Positions 17,901-26,306 of a DNA stretch of 38,794 nt are shown here, one piece after another. Position 1 is the stretch's first letter. Each line of letters opens with the position of its first letter. The stretch is from an uncultured Lachnospiraceae bacterium. GTDB taxonomy: Bacteria > Bacillota > Clostridia > Lachnospirales > Lachnospiraceae. The notes beneath the pieces were generated by a model. The model was not told the DNA's origin and did not search any database. It saw only the letters and a program-made list of their open reading frames with translations. The stretch lies in assembly GCA_902777355.1 (NCBI GenBank), contig CACYTU010000046.1, forward strand, positions 42,370-81,163, in the 5' to 3' direction. A program made the translations under genes and the position numbers.

Positions 17901-18017
17901 CTCCTGCATAGCGGCGCCCGCAAAAAGGCCTCTGCCCGTCTCCAGGGAACCTCTTCGCAGGAGAAATTCCACAAAGCTCCGCACTGATATACGAAAAATA
18001 AGATTCTCTTCTGCCAT
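14940..18017 (-). CDS. DinG/XPD-like Fe-S helicase with an N-terminal PD-(D/E)XK nuclease-like domain
   Basis: 1025 residues. N-terminal about 240 residues resemble Cas4/PD-(D/E)XK nucleases: LEGRADGIY and WMIDEIKT (near 130) supply the D...ExK pattern. The helicase follows: Walker A APTGTGKT (near 259), four spaced Cys (ERICPC, TVDC, SHC, VCPYELSLDAC) for a 4Fe-4S cluster, and DEAH (IDEAHN, near 427). The C-terminal motor ends with GMFGEGIDLRDDRL and QAAGRVIRTETDRG. Such proteins unwind 5' tails and process DNA ends. Two low-complexity inserts interrupt it: residues about 560-620 and the hexapeptide array near 796-844. An earlier in-frame ATG exists at 18137 but the family similarity begins at MAEENL. 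No strong ribosome binding site is seen before either start. Confidence 0.88.
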   Translation of the reverse strand: MAEENLIFRISVRSFVEFLLRRGSLETGRGLFAGAAMQEGARIHRMLQKKEGPGYKAEAALSREIEIDPGQLIAAGAPAEQEKKYILRLEGRADGIYHSGEEPAGISHSVKEAAGSISQGGGEPAGLWMIDEIKTVFRGFRDLRAPEQVHLAQARCYAFIYAEKEGLDRIGIRMTYCSQVTGEVKRFYEVREFGELKAWFEGLIRDYIPWLAVRVSFEESRDRTLEEMVFPFPYREGQYDLAAGVYRTIVHGRKLFLQAPTGTGKTMAVLFPALKAVGGGKADRIFYLTAKAVAGRAATEALGILKGKGLSIRSLVLTSRERICPCETVDCSPSHCSWADGHYDRVNAALRELLQEAAGGEPVTGEMISECAGRHRVCPYELSLDACDFADVIICDYNYAFHPEARLARFFGDPGNGFSAERKILLIDEAHNLLERGRDMYSASLSYREVRLFRKSIKNVWPRLWKKMKGLVRVLRLLDTEASVGQKTEEKPAGRAGQQSHFHLPSFEDRREELLDSLREVDDVIRWILEQERKNEALYEAAGTGRFPGKAAETGPEMDLKPESGRKAGLGPEVDPETAAKTEREADPGPAAESGIGELLEFYFGISHFRQMLEEMDEHYVVYGTGNGGSRFSAGGFSLHLYCADPSGKLKDCMAGAVSSILFSATFLPIQYYKSLLGGSPEDFEMYARSSFSPARRKVVIVNDVTSRYRNRNADNYERIARSIAGTVSCRPGNYLAFFPSYIFMESVYEAFCRICQIPQRVTRDAFGIFSHSAGWGRGKTALPDGDKSPDVPDRDALPDGPLLSGSPLLPDEHLLSGRPLLPDGHLLSGSPLLPDGPLLSDRGKQPVEDPLPADDQLTGGGGKIRVIAQKRRMEEAEKTAFLQAFEEVLPDRYLVGFCVMGGMFGEGIDLRDDRLIGTFVVGTGIPPVDSRREFLRDYFSKKGRDGYDFAYRFPGMNKVLQAAGRVIRTETDRGIVLLMDERFEERANRELFPVEWGCPPAMDSESAARDVRLFWEEQQQTESI
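15486..15630 (-). repeat. In-frame hexapeptide array within the helicase, 8 units of 18 bp
   Basis: The translation runs LLPDGP-LLSGSP-LLPDEH-LLSGRP and onward for 8 hexads, so both an 18-bp unit and a 36-bp superunit are visible. It lies in a loop between helicase motifs and keeps the frame. Similar imperfect repeats of about 10 residues occur near residues 100-128 (GISHSVKEAA, GSISQGGGEPA). Confidence 0.9.
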
Positions 18018-18229
18018 AATACAAGACCAGCCCACGGGGCCTGCACTCCGGATGCCTGCTGCAGCGCCTCTGCCCGGCAAAGCTTTGCAGGGGCGGCTTC
18101 TGCCGCACCGGATCCGTGCCTGTCCCCGCGGAGACAAACAAAATGCCTGAAGGACTTTTCCCCTCCGGCATCGAATACCCGTTCATTATATCACATAAAG
18201 TCTTCTTAATCATACTAATATTTGTATTA

Positions 18230-18239
18230 TTGTATACAA
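18230..18239. promoter_or_regulatory. TTGTATACAA palindrome upstream of asnA
   Basis: A perfect 10-bp palindrome about 100 bp upstream of the asnA start. The same decamer recurs at 19462 and 19660, with a near-copy at 19689, around the asnA-gdhA gap. The form resembles GntR-type operators (GT-N-AC core). Binding is inferred. Confidence 0.5.
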
Positions 18240-18338
18240 ATGGTTGCTTTTTTTAATGGAATGTTGTTTACTATATACATCTGCTCAGAAAGAGCAGTGC
18301 TTCGGCACTATAAACAAACAGGAGGTCTATACCAAGCT

Positions 18339-19349
18339 ATGAAAAATACAAAGATTCCGGATAATTATCGTTCGGCTCTGAATCTTCACGATACACAGGT
18401 CGGCATCAAGACCGTAAAGGACTTTTTCCAGGGAATGCTCGCTGAGCGGCTCAATCTGCTCCGCGTCTCAGCCCCTCTCTTTGTAGATCCTTCCTCCGGA
18501 CTCAACGACAACCTGAATGGTGTCGAGCGTCCCGTCGCCTTCGACATTCTCGAGCAGAACGGAAGAATCGGCGAGGTCGTACAGTCGCTGGCCAAATGGA
18601 AACGCTTCGCCCTCAAAAAATACGGCTTCCAGGTCGGTGAGGGACTCTATACAGATATGAGCGCCATCCGCCGCGACGAAGTCACAGATAATATCCACTC
18701 CATTTACGTGGATCAGTGGGACTGGGAAAAAATCATCCGCAGGGAAGACCGCAATCTGGAGACTCTGCAGTCAGTCGTCAAAGATGTTTACCGTGTTCTG
18801 CGCAAGACCGAAAAATATATGGCGATCCGCTATGACTATATAGAAGAGATCCTGCCCCACGACATCTACTTCATCACCTCCCAGGAGCTCGAGGCCCGTT
18901 TCCCCGATAAGACCCCGAAGGAGCGCGAATATATCATCACCCGCGCGAAGGGCGCTGTCTGCATCATGCAGATCGGCGACAAGCTCCACAGCGGCCTCCC
19001 GCATGACGGACGCGCGCCGGACTACGATGACTGGAGCCTGAACGCAGACATCCTGGTCTACTATCCTGTGCTTGACATCGCCCTGGAGCTCTCTTCCATG
19101 GGGATCCGCGTAGACGCAAAAGCTCTTTCCGAGCAGCTTGAGAAAGCAGGGTGCCCCGAGCGGGCCGGTCTGCCTTTCCAGAAGGCTGTCCTGAACAATG
19201 AACTTCCCTTTACAATCGGCGGCGGTATCGGACAGTCCAGACTCTGCATGTTCTTCCTGCGCAAAGCCCACATCGGAGAAGTGCAGTCCTCCATCTGGCC
19301 GGTGGAAACGGAAGAAGCACTGCTCAAATACGGAATCCAGCTTTTGTAA
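18339..19349 (+). CDS. asnA: Aspartate-ammonia ligase (asparagine synthetase A)
   Basis: 336 residues, the normal AsnA length. It makes asparagine from aspartate, ammonia and ATP, and is related to class II aminoacyl-tRNA synthetase cores. Motifs: RLNLLRVSAPLFVDPSSGLNDNLNGVERPV near residues 36-65, YVDQWDWEKII near 125 and GGGIGQSRLCMFFL near 295. The frame is open upstream, but GGAGG at 18321-18325 lies ahead of the ATG at 18339, with the family sequence starting there. The spacing is wide (13 bases). Expression is probably linked to nitrogen state: a palindrome lies about 100 bp upstream and is repeated before gdhA. Confidence 0.96.
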   Translation: MKNTKIPDNYRSALNLHDTQVGIKTVKDFFQGMLAERLNLLRVSAPLFVDPSSGLNDNLNGVERPVAFDILEQNGRIGEVVQSLAKWKRFALKKYGFQVGEGLYTDMSAIRRDEVTDNIHSIYVDQWDWEKIIRREDRNLETLQSVVKDVYRVLRKTEKYMAIRYDYIEEILPHDIYFITSQELEARFPDKTPKEREYIITRAKGAVCIMQIGDKLHSGLPHDGRAPDYDDWSLNADILVYYPVLDIALELSSMGIRVDAKALSEQLEKAGCPERAGLPFQKAVLNNELPFTIGGGIGQSRLCMFFLRKAHIGEVQSSIWPVETEEALLKYGIQLL

Positions 19350-19384
19350 GTCTTTGCTTTTCATCTGTATAACTGCATCATGCA

Positions 19385-19418
19385 GCCCCTGCCGGACGCC
19401 AGCCGGCAGGGGCTTTTT
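19385..19418 (+). terminator. Intrinsic terminator of asnA
   Basis: GCCCCTGCCGG (19385-19395) pairs perfectly with CCGGCAGGGGC (19403-19413) around a 7-base loop and is followed by TTTTT. It ends the asnA transcript 35 bp after the stop. Confidence 0.95.
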
Positions 19419-19460
19419 CTGCCCGTGCATATTCCCTGAGGTATACATAAATTCGCATAT

Positions 19461-19478
19461 TTTGTATACAATTATGCA
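19461..19478. promoter_or_regulatory. Duplicated TTTGTATACAATTATGCA element, copy 1
   Basis: An 18-base sequence containing the palindrome TTGTATACAA. It is repeated exactly at 19659-19676. A palindrome-containing near-copy (TTGTATACAT) follows at 19689-19698. Positions flank the predicted gdhA promoter. Confidence 0.55.
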
Positions 19479-19538
19479 CTAATTCAAGAATTCTCATATC
19501 CAAATATTCATTTTTTGTACTTTTGAGTCATTTTTCTC

Positions 19539-19567
19539 TTGTATGACAGCTCCGATGGCATTATAAT
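19539..19567 (+). promoter_or_regulatory. Probable sigma-A promoter upstream of gdhA
   Basis: TTGTAT (19539-19544), 17 bases, TATAAT (19562-19567). The palindromes lie about 70 bp upstream and about 95 bp downstream, a placement that could allow looping repression. The leader to the gdhA start is about 310 bp and contains no gene. Confidence 0.7.
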
Positions 19568-19658
19568 GCTGACATAACTTGTTTTTCCGTCGAAATCCCA
19601 TTTATTATACGTACATCTCTGTGACCCGGGGTTTCGAGGATAGTTTTTTTGTTCGTCG

Positions 19659-19698
19659 TTTGTATACAATTATGCATTCTTTGTTTTTTTGTATACAT
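19659..19698. promoter_or_regulatory. Duplicated TTTGTATACAATTATGCA element, copy 2, plus near-copy
   Basis: An exact repeat of the 18-base element at 19461-19478, followed after 12 bases by TTGTATACAT (19689-19698). It lies in the gdhA leader, downstream of the predicted -10. Confidence 0.55.
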
Positions 19699-19871
19699 AC
19701 CGATCTGTTTCCGTTTCGTCTCATTTGAGGAGGGAAGGCCGGACAGGCTGTTGTGAGGATCAGATTTCTCATAACGATCGCACTGCGGAAAGATCCGATT
19801 ATCGATTATCCGGCAGACTCATCCATTCTGATCAAAGGCGGTTCAGTTCGCCCGGCGGCATAGTAGTTTAA

Positions 19872-21205
<1,334 letters not shown>

Positions 21206-21259
21206 AAGGCTCAGAGCCCGTTCCGGATCCCGCGCGATAAAAAAATACAGAATCACCCG

Positions 21260-21298
21260 GGCTGTCCCCCTCTTTTCCGGCGGGGGACAGCCTTTTTT
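21260..21298 (+). terminator. Intrinsic terminator after gdhA
   Basis: GGCTGTCCCCC (21260-21270) pairs with GGGGGACAGCC (21282-21292) and is followed by TTTTTT. It ends the gdhA transcript. Confidence 0.93.
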
Positions 21299-21300
21299 AT

Positions 21301-21390
21301 GGCACGGCCCGCGTAATGTATTTTCCGTCTTGCGGCGGACGCGGGCCGGTCGGTGGGCAGAGGGCGGCGTGGCCGCCTCTACCCTGTTGT
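21301..21390 (-). repeat. Interspersed repeat, family B, copy on the - strand
   Basis: The reverse complement reads AACAGGGTAGAGGCGGC-CAC-GCCGCCCTCTGCCC, then TCCGCCGCAAGACGGA and AAAATACATTACGCGGGCCGTG, aligning with the + strand copies near 4231 and 31853. It directly follows the gdhA terminator. Confidence 0.75.
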
Positions 21391-21410
21391 CGGCAGGGAA
21401 AGCTTTTTTC

Positions 21411-21520
21411 GTGTCACCCGGCTGAAACTGTAAGTTTTTTTGTGTCATACACCTGAAACAGTAAGATTTTTTTTGTTTTGTGTCATGCACCTGAAACAGT
21501 AAGATTTTTTTGTAAAAATT
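21411..21520. repeat. Direct tandem repeat of about 32-38 bp, 3 copies
   Basis: Three units starting GTGTCA.. and containing CTGAAACAGTAAG followed by T-runs (near 21411, 21441 and 21479). It lies between the family B repeat and the 22-bp array. Confidence 0.75.
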
Positions 21521-21611
21521 CATAAAATACTCCATCCGGATTCTGTTCAGTCCGCAAAAGAAAAAAACCGGATGAAACAGGAAAGCTGCCGCATTTTAAG
21601 GCTTTGAAACC

Positions 21612-21699
21612 GCAGCAAAACGGTTTCATTTCAGCAGCAAAACGGTTTCATTTCAGCAGCAAAAGGGTTTCATTTTAGCAATAAAACGGTTTCATTTTA
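21612..21699. repeat. 22-bp direct tandem repeat, 4 copies
   Basis: Units at 21612, 21634, 21656 and 21678: GCAGCAAAACGGTTTCATTT followed by CA or TA. It lies about 210 bp before the rRNA methyltransferase start. No gene is recognised in the rest of the 21206-21907 gap apart from the terminator and repeats. Confidence 0.93.
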
Positions 21700-21907
21700 T
21701 GAGCATTTTATATGGCATTTTATAGGTAGAAACCCCTCCGCAGATTCTTTACAACTTGTTTTCCATGCGATAAAATCAATATCAGGGATTTTATCGCATT
21801 AACCTACCGGCACTCTCTGCTCCCTGAACCTGGACGACGCCGAGAACGGACTACATATCAAATCAATCAACGGACATTGCGCGAAATCCCCTTGGAGGAA
21901 CTCCACT

Positions 21908-23122
21908 ATGAATCAGTTTGAATTGATTGCTCCCTGCCATTTCGGTATGGAAAGCGTTGTAAAGAACGAGATTTATGAAATCGGGTACGATGTCACGGAA
22001 GTGACCGACGGGCGTGTCACTTTTATCGGTGATGAGGAGGCGATCGCCCGCGCCAACATCTGCCTGCGGACAGCTGAGCGTGTCCTGCTGAAGGTGGGCT
22101 CTTTCCACGCGGAATCGTTTGAGGATCTCTTTCAGGGGACTCTGGCCCTTCCATGGGAGCAGTATCTCCCCAGAGAATCACGCTTCTGGATCAAAAAAGC
22201 CGCCAGCATCAAGAGCAAGGTCTTCTCTCCCTCCGACATACAGTCCGTTATGAAAAAGGCCATGGTAGAGCGGATGAAACAGCAATATCCGATCGACCAC
22301 TTCCCCGAGACCGGTTCGGACTATCCGGTGAGGGTTTTTATTTATAAAGATGAAGTGACCGCCGCTCTGGATACGACCGGAGACTCGCTGCACAAGCGCG
22401 GCTATCGGCAGATGAAAGTCAAGGCACCAATAGCGGAAAACCTGGCTGCGGGGCTGATCATGCTGACCCCCTGGCAGCCCGGAAGAGTCCTCGTGGATCC
22501 TTTCTGCGGGAGCGGCACCTTCCTGATCGAGGCCGCCCTCATGTCCGCCAATATTGCCCCCGGGCTCTACCGGCATTTTATCTCTGAAGACTGGACTGAG
22601 ATCATTCCCTCCACCTACTGGGCGGAGGCAAGGGAAGAAGCCAGGGACATGATCGACCTCTCCGTGGAGACCGATCTGCAGGGATATGATATAGATCCCG
22701 CCGCCATCGCAGCGGCACGTGAGAACGCCAGACTGGCCGGTGTCGAGAAGCTGATCCATTTCCAGACACGTCCGATCTCCGCGCTCTCGCATCCCAAAAA
22801 ATACGGCTTTATCATCACTAATCCCCCTTACGGCGAGCGTCTCTCGCCCGGTTCCGAGGCCCTGAGCGAAGTGGAATTATCCGATGCGGCACGGGCCCGC
22901 GTGAATACAGGAGCCCTGGCAGAACTCTACCAGACGCTGGGAGAGCGTCTCCGCGCCATGGACACCTGGTCACTGTACCTGATCACATCCTTCGAGGGCT
23001 GCGAAGCGGCAATCGGCAAAAAGGCCCTCAGGAACAGGAAGATCTACAATGGCATGCTAAAGACCTATTATTACCAGTTCCCCGGTCCGCGTCCTCCCAG
23101 ACGCCGCTCCCCGGCCAAATAA
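21908..23122 (+). CDS. RlmL/YpsC-type rRNA guanine-N2 methyltransferase
   Basis: 404 residues: an N-terminal THUMP domain (about 1-160, with the ferredoxin-like start MNQFELIAPCHFGMESVVKNE) and a C-terminal Rossmann methyltransferase. S-adenosylmethionine site: VDPFCGSGTFLIEAAL; catalytic IITNPPYGERL motif (NPPY) near residue 305. It probably methylates 23S rRNA at a guanine N2 (RlmL-type G2445), inferred from the family. GGAGG at about 21893-21897 supports the ATG. A 20-bp tandem array follows within 40 bp of the stop. Confidence 0.93.
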   Translation: MNQFELIAPCHFGMESVVKNEIYEIGYDVTEVTDGRVTFIGDEEAIARANICLRTAERVLLKVGSFHAESFEDLFQGTLALPWEQYLPRESRFWIKKAASIKSKVFSPSDIQSVMKKAMVERMKQQYPIDHFPETGSDYPVRVFIYKDEVTAALDTTGDSLHKRGYRQMKVKAPIAENLAAGLIMLTPWQPGRVLVDPFCGSGTFLIEAALMSANIAPGLYRHFISEDWTEIIPSTYWAEAREEARDMIDLSVETDLQGYDIDPAAIAAARENARLAGVEKLIHFQTRPISALSHPKKYGFIITNPPYGERLSPGSEALSEVELSDAARARVNTGALAELYQTLGERLRAMDTWSLYLITSFEGCEAAIGKKALRNRKIYNGMLKTYYYQFPGPRPPRRRSPAK

Positions 23123-23160
23123 TAATAATCCGGAATCAAATAATCACAATAATTACAGGG

Positions 23161-23280
23161 GCAAATGATTTTTCATACGGGCAATCAATTTCTCATACGG
23201 GCAATCAATTTCTCATACGGGCAATCAATTTCTCATCCGGGCAAATGATTTCCGGATATAATGATTTCTCATCCGGGCAA
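23161..23280 (+). repeat. 20-bp direct tandem repeat, 4 clear copies plus degenerate ones
   Basis: Units of 20 bp (23161, 23181, 23201, 23221): GCAATCAATTTCTCATACGG, followed by degenerate GCAAATGATTTCCGGATATA-type copies to about 23280. It starts about 40 bp after the methyltransferase stop and ends about 65 bp before the RdgB-like start. Confidence 0.93.
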
Positions 23281-23345
23281 AGCCAGACATTTGGGGCGGC
23301 TTCAACGTCAGCTTCCTGATAATACAAAAGGAAAACCAGCAGATT

Positions 23346-24026
23346 ATGAGTAAACAGAAATATCAGATCATCTTCGCAACAGGTAATCAGGGAAAGATCC
23401 GCGAGATCAAGGCTATTGTTGAGGAAAGGAAAAACGCAGCCGGCCTGCAGGAAGGTATGGATGCCTCAGCCCCCTGTGTTCCCGAAATCGAGGTCCTCTC
23501 TATGAAAGAAGCCGGCGTCCCCTCCGATCCGGAAGAGACAGGAGCCACATTCGAGGAGAACGCTCTGATCAAAGCACAGGCTGTCTACGACCTGCTCCTC
23601 TCCCGTCCCGCTCCTGAAGGCACCGTCCGCATCGTGATGAGCGATGACTCGGGGCTGGAGATTGACGCGCTGGACAAGGCTCCCGGGGTCCACTCAGCCC
23701 GTTATATGGGTTACGATACAGACTACAGGCTGCGTATGGAACACCTCCTGGAAAGGCTGGAAGGCGTCCCTGAGGACAAGCGCACAGCCCGCTTTGTGGC
23801 TACGGTGGCAGCTATTCTCCCCGACGGCAGCTCTATGGTCGTGCGCGGTACGATGGAGGGCAGGATCGGCCACAAGATCTGCGGACAGAACGGCTTCGGA
23901 TACGACCCTTTCTTCTATCCAGACGGATTCGATATGACCAGCGCCGAGATGTCCCCCGAGCAAAAAAACAGCATCAGTCACAGAGGCAAGGCTCTCCGGG
24001 CCATGATGTCAAAGCTGGGCCTCTAG
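23346..24026 (+). CDS. rdgB: XTP/dITP pyrophosphatase (RdgB/HAM1 family)
   Basis: 226 residues. It hydrolyses deaminated purine nucleotides (dITP, XTP) to keep them out of DNA. Motifs: FATGNQGKIREIK at the N-terminus, ETGATFEENALIKA, DDSGLEIDALDKAPGVHSARYMG, FVATVAAILPDG and NGFGYDPFFYP, then SHRGKALRAM. A short insertion (about 15 residues, Ala/Met/Glu rich) separates the N-terminal motif from the SMKEAG strand. The upstream AAAGGA is about 14 bases from the ATG, a weak fit, but no better start is seen. Its sister sanitation genes maf and Nudix are elsewhere in the window. Confidence 0.96.
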   Translation: MSKQKYQIIFATGNQGKIREIKAIVEERKNAAGLQEGMDASAPCVPEIEVLSMKEAGVPSDPEETGATFEENALIKAQAVYDLLLSRPAPEGTVRIVMSDDSGLEIDALDKAPGVHSARYMGYDTDYRLRMEHLLERLEGVPEDKRTARFVATVAAILPDGSSMVVRGTMEGRIGHKICGQNGFGYDPFFYPDGFDMTSAEMSPEQKNSISHRGKALRAMMSKLGL

Positions 24027-24148
24027 GTCTTTGACAGAAAGGCCGTTTTTTCACCGTTATTACACTGGCTGCCGCACTGTCATTTCTTCGTCCGTTTATG
24101 CACGGCGCCGTTGTGTTTTATTGTTTATAAATTAACGTATTTTTGTTA

Positions 24149-24177
24149 TTGACATGTGCCGTTTTCTTAGCTATAAT
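24149..24177 (+). promoter_or_regulatory. Strong sigma-A promoter of the tRNA cluster
   Basis: TTGACA (24149-24154), a 17-base spacer and TATAAT (24172-24177) form a perfect consensus pair. It lies 30 bp before the first tRNA gene and faces the whole cluster, so the seven tRNAs are probably one transcript. Confidence 0.93.
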
Positions 24178-24207
24178 AACCCTTGCATGTGAGACAACGG
24201 TCTGCAA

Positions 24208-24282
24208 CGGGGTGTGGCTCAGTTTGGCTAGAGCGCCTGGTTTGGGACCAGGAGGTCGCAGGTTCGAATCCTGTCACCCCGA
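24208..24282 (+). tRNA. tRNA-Pro (anticodon TGG)
   Basis: The acceptor arms CGGGGTG/CACCCCG pair fully. The anticodon arm CCTGG-TTTGGGA-CCAGG has TGG at 24243-24245, and a T arm (CAGG-TTCGAAT-CCTG) is present. The 3' CCA is not encoded. Confidence 0.95.
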
Positions 24283-24310
24283 GTCTCCGAAGAATTATAT
24301 ATGTTTTTGT

Positions 24311-24381
24311 GCGGGTGTAGTTCAGTGGTAGAACACTAGCCTTCCAAGCTAGATATGTGGGTTCGATTCCCATCACCCGCT
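24311..24381 (+). tRNA. tRNA-Gly (anticodon TCC)
   Basis: Acceptor GCGGGTG/CACCCGC, anticodon arm CTAGC-CTTCCAA-GCTAG with TCC at 24343-24345, T arm GTGGG-TTCGATT-CCCAT. Length 71, normal for tRNA-Gly. Confidence 0.95.
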
Positions 24382-24487
24382 TTCGCATTGCTATAAACAA
24401 TCAGTTGCCTTGGATCCATGTTCAGGCAGACAGTGCAGGGCAGCGATTACTGTAAGAGCTTACAGATATTTAATGCGAGCGGCTTAT

Positions 24488-24561
24488 GTGTCCGTAGCTC
24501 AGTTGGATAGAGCACCGGCCTTCTAAGCCGGGTGTCGGGGGTTCGAGTCCCCCCGGGCATA
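24488..24561 (+). tRNA. tRNA-Arg (anticodon TCT)
   Basis: Acceptor GTGTCCG pairs with CGGGCAT with G-U wobbles. Anticodon arm CCGGC-CTTCTAA-GCCGG with TCT at 24522-24524. T arm GGGGG-TTCGAGT-CCCCC is present. Confidence 0.93.
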
Positions 24562-24604
24562 TTCGGAACAGACCACTCTTCTGTTCCGGCAGTCAACATA
24601 ATAT

Positions 24605-24679
24605 GGTGGGTATGGCGTAGTTGGTTAGCGCGCCAGATTGTGGTTCTGGAGATCGTGGGTTCGAGTCCCATTACCCACC
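24605..24679 (+). tRNA. tRNA-His (anticodon GTG)
   Basis: GTGGGTA/TACCCAC acceptor preceded by an extra G (the G-1 of tRNA-His, opposite C at 24679). Anticodon arm CCAGA-TTGTGGT-TCTGG with GTG at 24640-24642. Confidence 0.95.
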
Positions 24680-24724
24680 CTTTTTTTATGCAATGACTTA
24701 CAGCCTTGTTGGGCGGTCAAATGA

Positions 24725-24796
24725 TGGGCTATCGCCAAGTGGTTAAGGCACAGCACTTTGACTGCTGTAACGTTGGTTCGATCCCAACTAGCCCAG
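24725..24796 (+). tRNA. tRNA-Gln (anticodon TTG)
   Basis: Acceptor TGGGCTA/TAGCCCA. Anticodon arm CAGCA-CTTTGAC-TGCTG with TTG at 24758-24760. T arm GTTGG-TTCGATC-CCAAC. Confidence 0.95.
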
Positions 24797-24803
24797 TTCA
24801 TAT

Positions 24804-24876
24804 GGGACATTAGCTCAGATGGTAGAGCACTTGACTTTTAATCAAGTTGTCGGGGGTTCGAGTCCCCCATGTCTCA
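24804..24876 (+). tRNA. tRNA-Lys (anticodon TTT)
   Basis: Acceptor GGGACAT/ATGTCTC. Anticodon arm CTTGA-CTTTTAA-TCAAG with TTT at 24837-24839. T arm GGGGG-TTCGAGT-CCCCC. Confidence 0.95.
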
Positions 24877-25044
24877 CTTTTTCTTATTTTCTTTTTCCTT
24901 TTTTCTGCGGCGGCTCAATTCATTTTGCGTCGTCGCTTTTTTTATGAAACAGCCATTGCAGCCCGGTCACGGACCGGATCAGTTCTGCGGCGGCAATGTT
25001 CTCATCAAAACGAAAATAATTTAAATAATATAGTTTTTCTTTAT

Positions 25045-25127
25045 GCAGCTATGGCGGAATTGGCAGACGCGGCAGATTTAGGTTCTGTTGGGCAACCCCC
25101 GTGCAGGTTCAAGTCCTGTTAGCTGCA
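25045..25127 (+). tRNA. tRNA-Leu (anticodon TAG)
   Basis: Acceptor GCAGCTA/TAGCTGC, class II tRNA with a long variable arm and 83 nucleotides. Anticodon arm around GCAGA-TTTAGGT-TCTGT with TAG at 25079-25081. It lies 168 bp after tRNA-Lys, farther than the other spacings. A T-run follows within a few bases of the 3' end and may help terminate. Confidence 0.92.
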
Positions 25128-25399
25128 TTATTTTTTTGCCCGCCGCCTGAAGCCGGTTCTCTGGTCAAAAAAAATCAAAAAATAAGGCCCCTGCCGGCCT
25201 CCCGGACTGCCTGTTCAGCATCTTTTATAAGGCATTTTTCCGGTCTCAGGACATACGATTCAGGGAATTTCGCCCGCCCCGCGCTCCGACTGATTATTTC
25301 CAATTTTAAAAAATTCCCCTGCTTATGTAGTATAATTAATAACAGAAAAGCAGTTCACCCGATGTGGGGAAAATTCAGCAGAAAAAGGAGGGCTCAACC

Positions 25400-26080
25400 A
25401 TGAAATCAACCGAAAAAAACAAAATCGTAAGAGTATTGGGGTTATTATTGATTTTCATGCTGGTGTTTACAGTCATTCCAGCCATGCCCGGCGAGGCTGC
25501 ATCGACCAAGTCAAAAGCAATCTCCGCTTACAAAAAGAAACTGTCAGCAAGCAAGGTGACCGTCCTGCCCGCCGGCAAGAAAGTCATGAACAGAAACGAC
25601 GATTATGTGACTTACAGATACAGCAAAAGGGCAAAAGTCAAGTTTGCGATTGCCTATATCAACAACGACAATGTCCCCGAACTGATCCTGGAAGACAAGA
25701 ACTATGGCTATGGCGTGTGGGCCTATAAGGGAGGTAAAGTAAAATGTGTGCTCTGGGGGGACACCTATTACAGTCCCTATGGGTACTACAGAAAGAAGGG
25801 GATTTATGAAGATATTGCCTGGTCAGAAGGAACCCCCTTCACCAAGTGCTTTTATCAGTTCAAAAACGGAAAGATGACCGGAAAGCTTCATAAATTTGTG
25901 TATGAACAAGGACGGCCCGAGGCAGATTATTACCAGACCTCCAGTTCCTCCCGGTATCCAAAGGAAATTTCCAAAGCTGTCTTTAAAAAGAAACTGAAAT
26001 CTTATGTCGGGAACACCAAAGTGACAAAGCTCTCGCTCAAATCAAATACCAGTTCAAACCGGAAAAAATATCTCAGATGA
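25400..26080 (+). CDS. Secreted protein of unknown function, paralog 1
   Basis: 226 residues from the ATG at 25400, chosen because AGGAGG at about 25386-25391 is 8 bases upstream. Signal peptide: KNKIVRV, a hydrophobic core (LGLLLIFMLVFTVIP) and a likely cut after GEAA. The mature protein is Lys/Tyr-rich and basic: KAISAYKKKLSASKVTVLP, then FAIAYINNDNVPELILED, a YxxxDxNxxPELIL segment like the Asp/Asn-rich 'DxDxDGxPELI' motif of Clostridia surface proteins. The 27577 gene is clearly its paralog. No enzyme fold is recognised. The gene is flanked upstream by the tRNA-Leu and downstream by two terminators. Confidence 0.78.
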   Translation: MKSTEKNKIVRVLGLLLIFMLVFTVIPAMPGEAASTKSKAISAYKKKLSASKVTVLPAGKKVMNRNDDYVTYRYSKRAKVKFAIAYINNDNVPELILEDKNYGYGVWAYKGGKVKCVLWGDTYYSPYGYYRKKGIYEDIAWSEGTPFTKCFYQFKNGKMTGKLHKFVYEQGRPEADYYQTSSSSRYPKEISKAVFKKKLKSYVGNTKVTKLSLKSNTSSNRKKYLR

Positions 26081-26116
26081 TCAGTCATAAAGTTCCGAAC
26101 ATACAGTTCCGATTAT

Positions 26117-26180
26117 GAAAGCAGGGCTGCCGCTTCAGAGAGGTTCACAGTTCACACTCTCTAAATGCAGCAGCCCTTTT
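26117..26180 (+). terminator. Intrinsic terminator 1 after paralog 1
   Basis: AGGGCTGC..GCAGCCCT pairs across an AGAGAG/CTCTCT inner stem, followed by TTTTCTTTT. A second potential hairpin follows at 26202-26252. Confidence 0.75.
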
Positions 26181-26201
26181 CTTTTAAACAGGGTCTGAAG
26201 A

Positions 26202-26252
26202 CAGTCCTGAGGGGGCAATACATCGATTGCCTCTCAGGGCTGTCTTTTACTT
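26202..26252 (+). terminator. Possible second terminator between paralog 1 and the DeoR gene
   Basis: CAGTCCTGAGGGGGCAA pairs with TTGCCTCTCAGGGCTG (mismatches near the stem base) and is followed by a pyrimidine run (TCTTTTA) on the + strand. It separates convergent genes and could serve either direction. Confidence 0.6.
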
Positions 26253-26306
26253 GTTATTACTTATCTTTTGTTATCTGACTTCCTCGAAAGAATCCCCGGC
26301 AGAATT

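Noticed and set aside
17851-18213. Alternative upstream start or separate gene before the helicase (MIKKTLCDIMNGYSMPEG)
   Set aside because: It is mostly another frame of the helicase; the family similarity starts at MAEENL and no ribosome binding site supports it.
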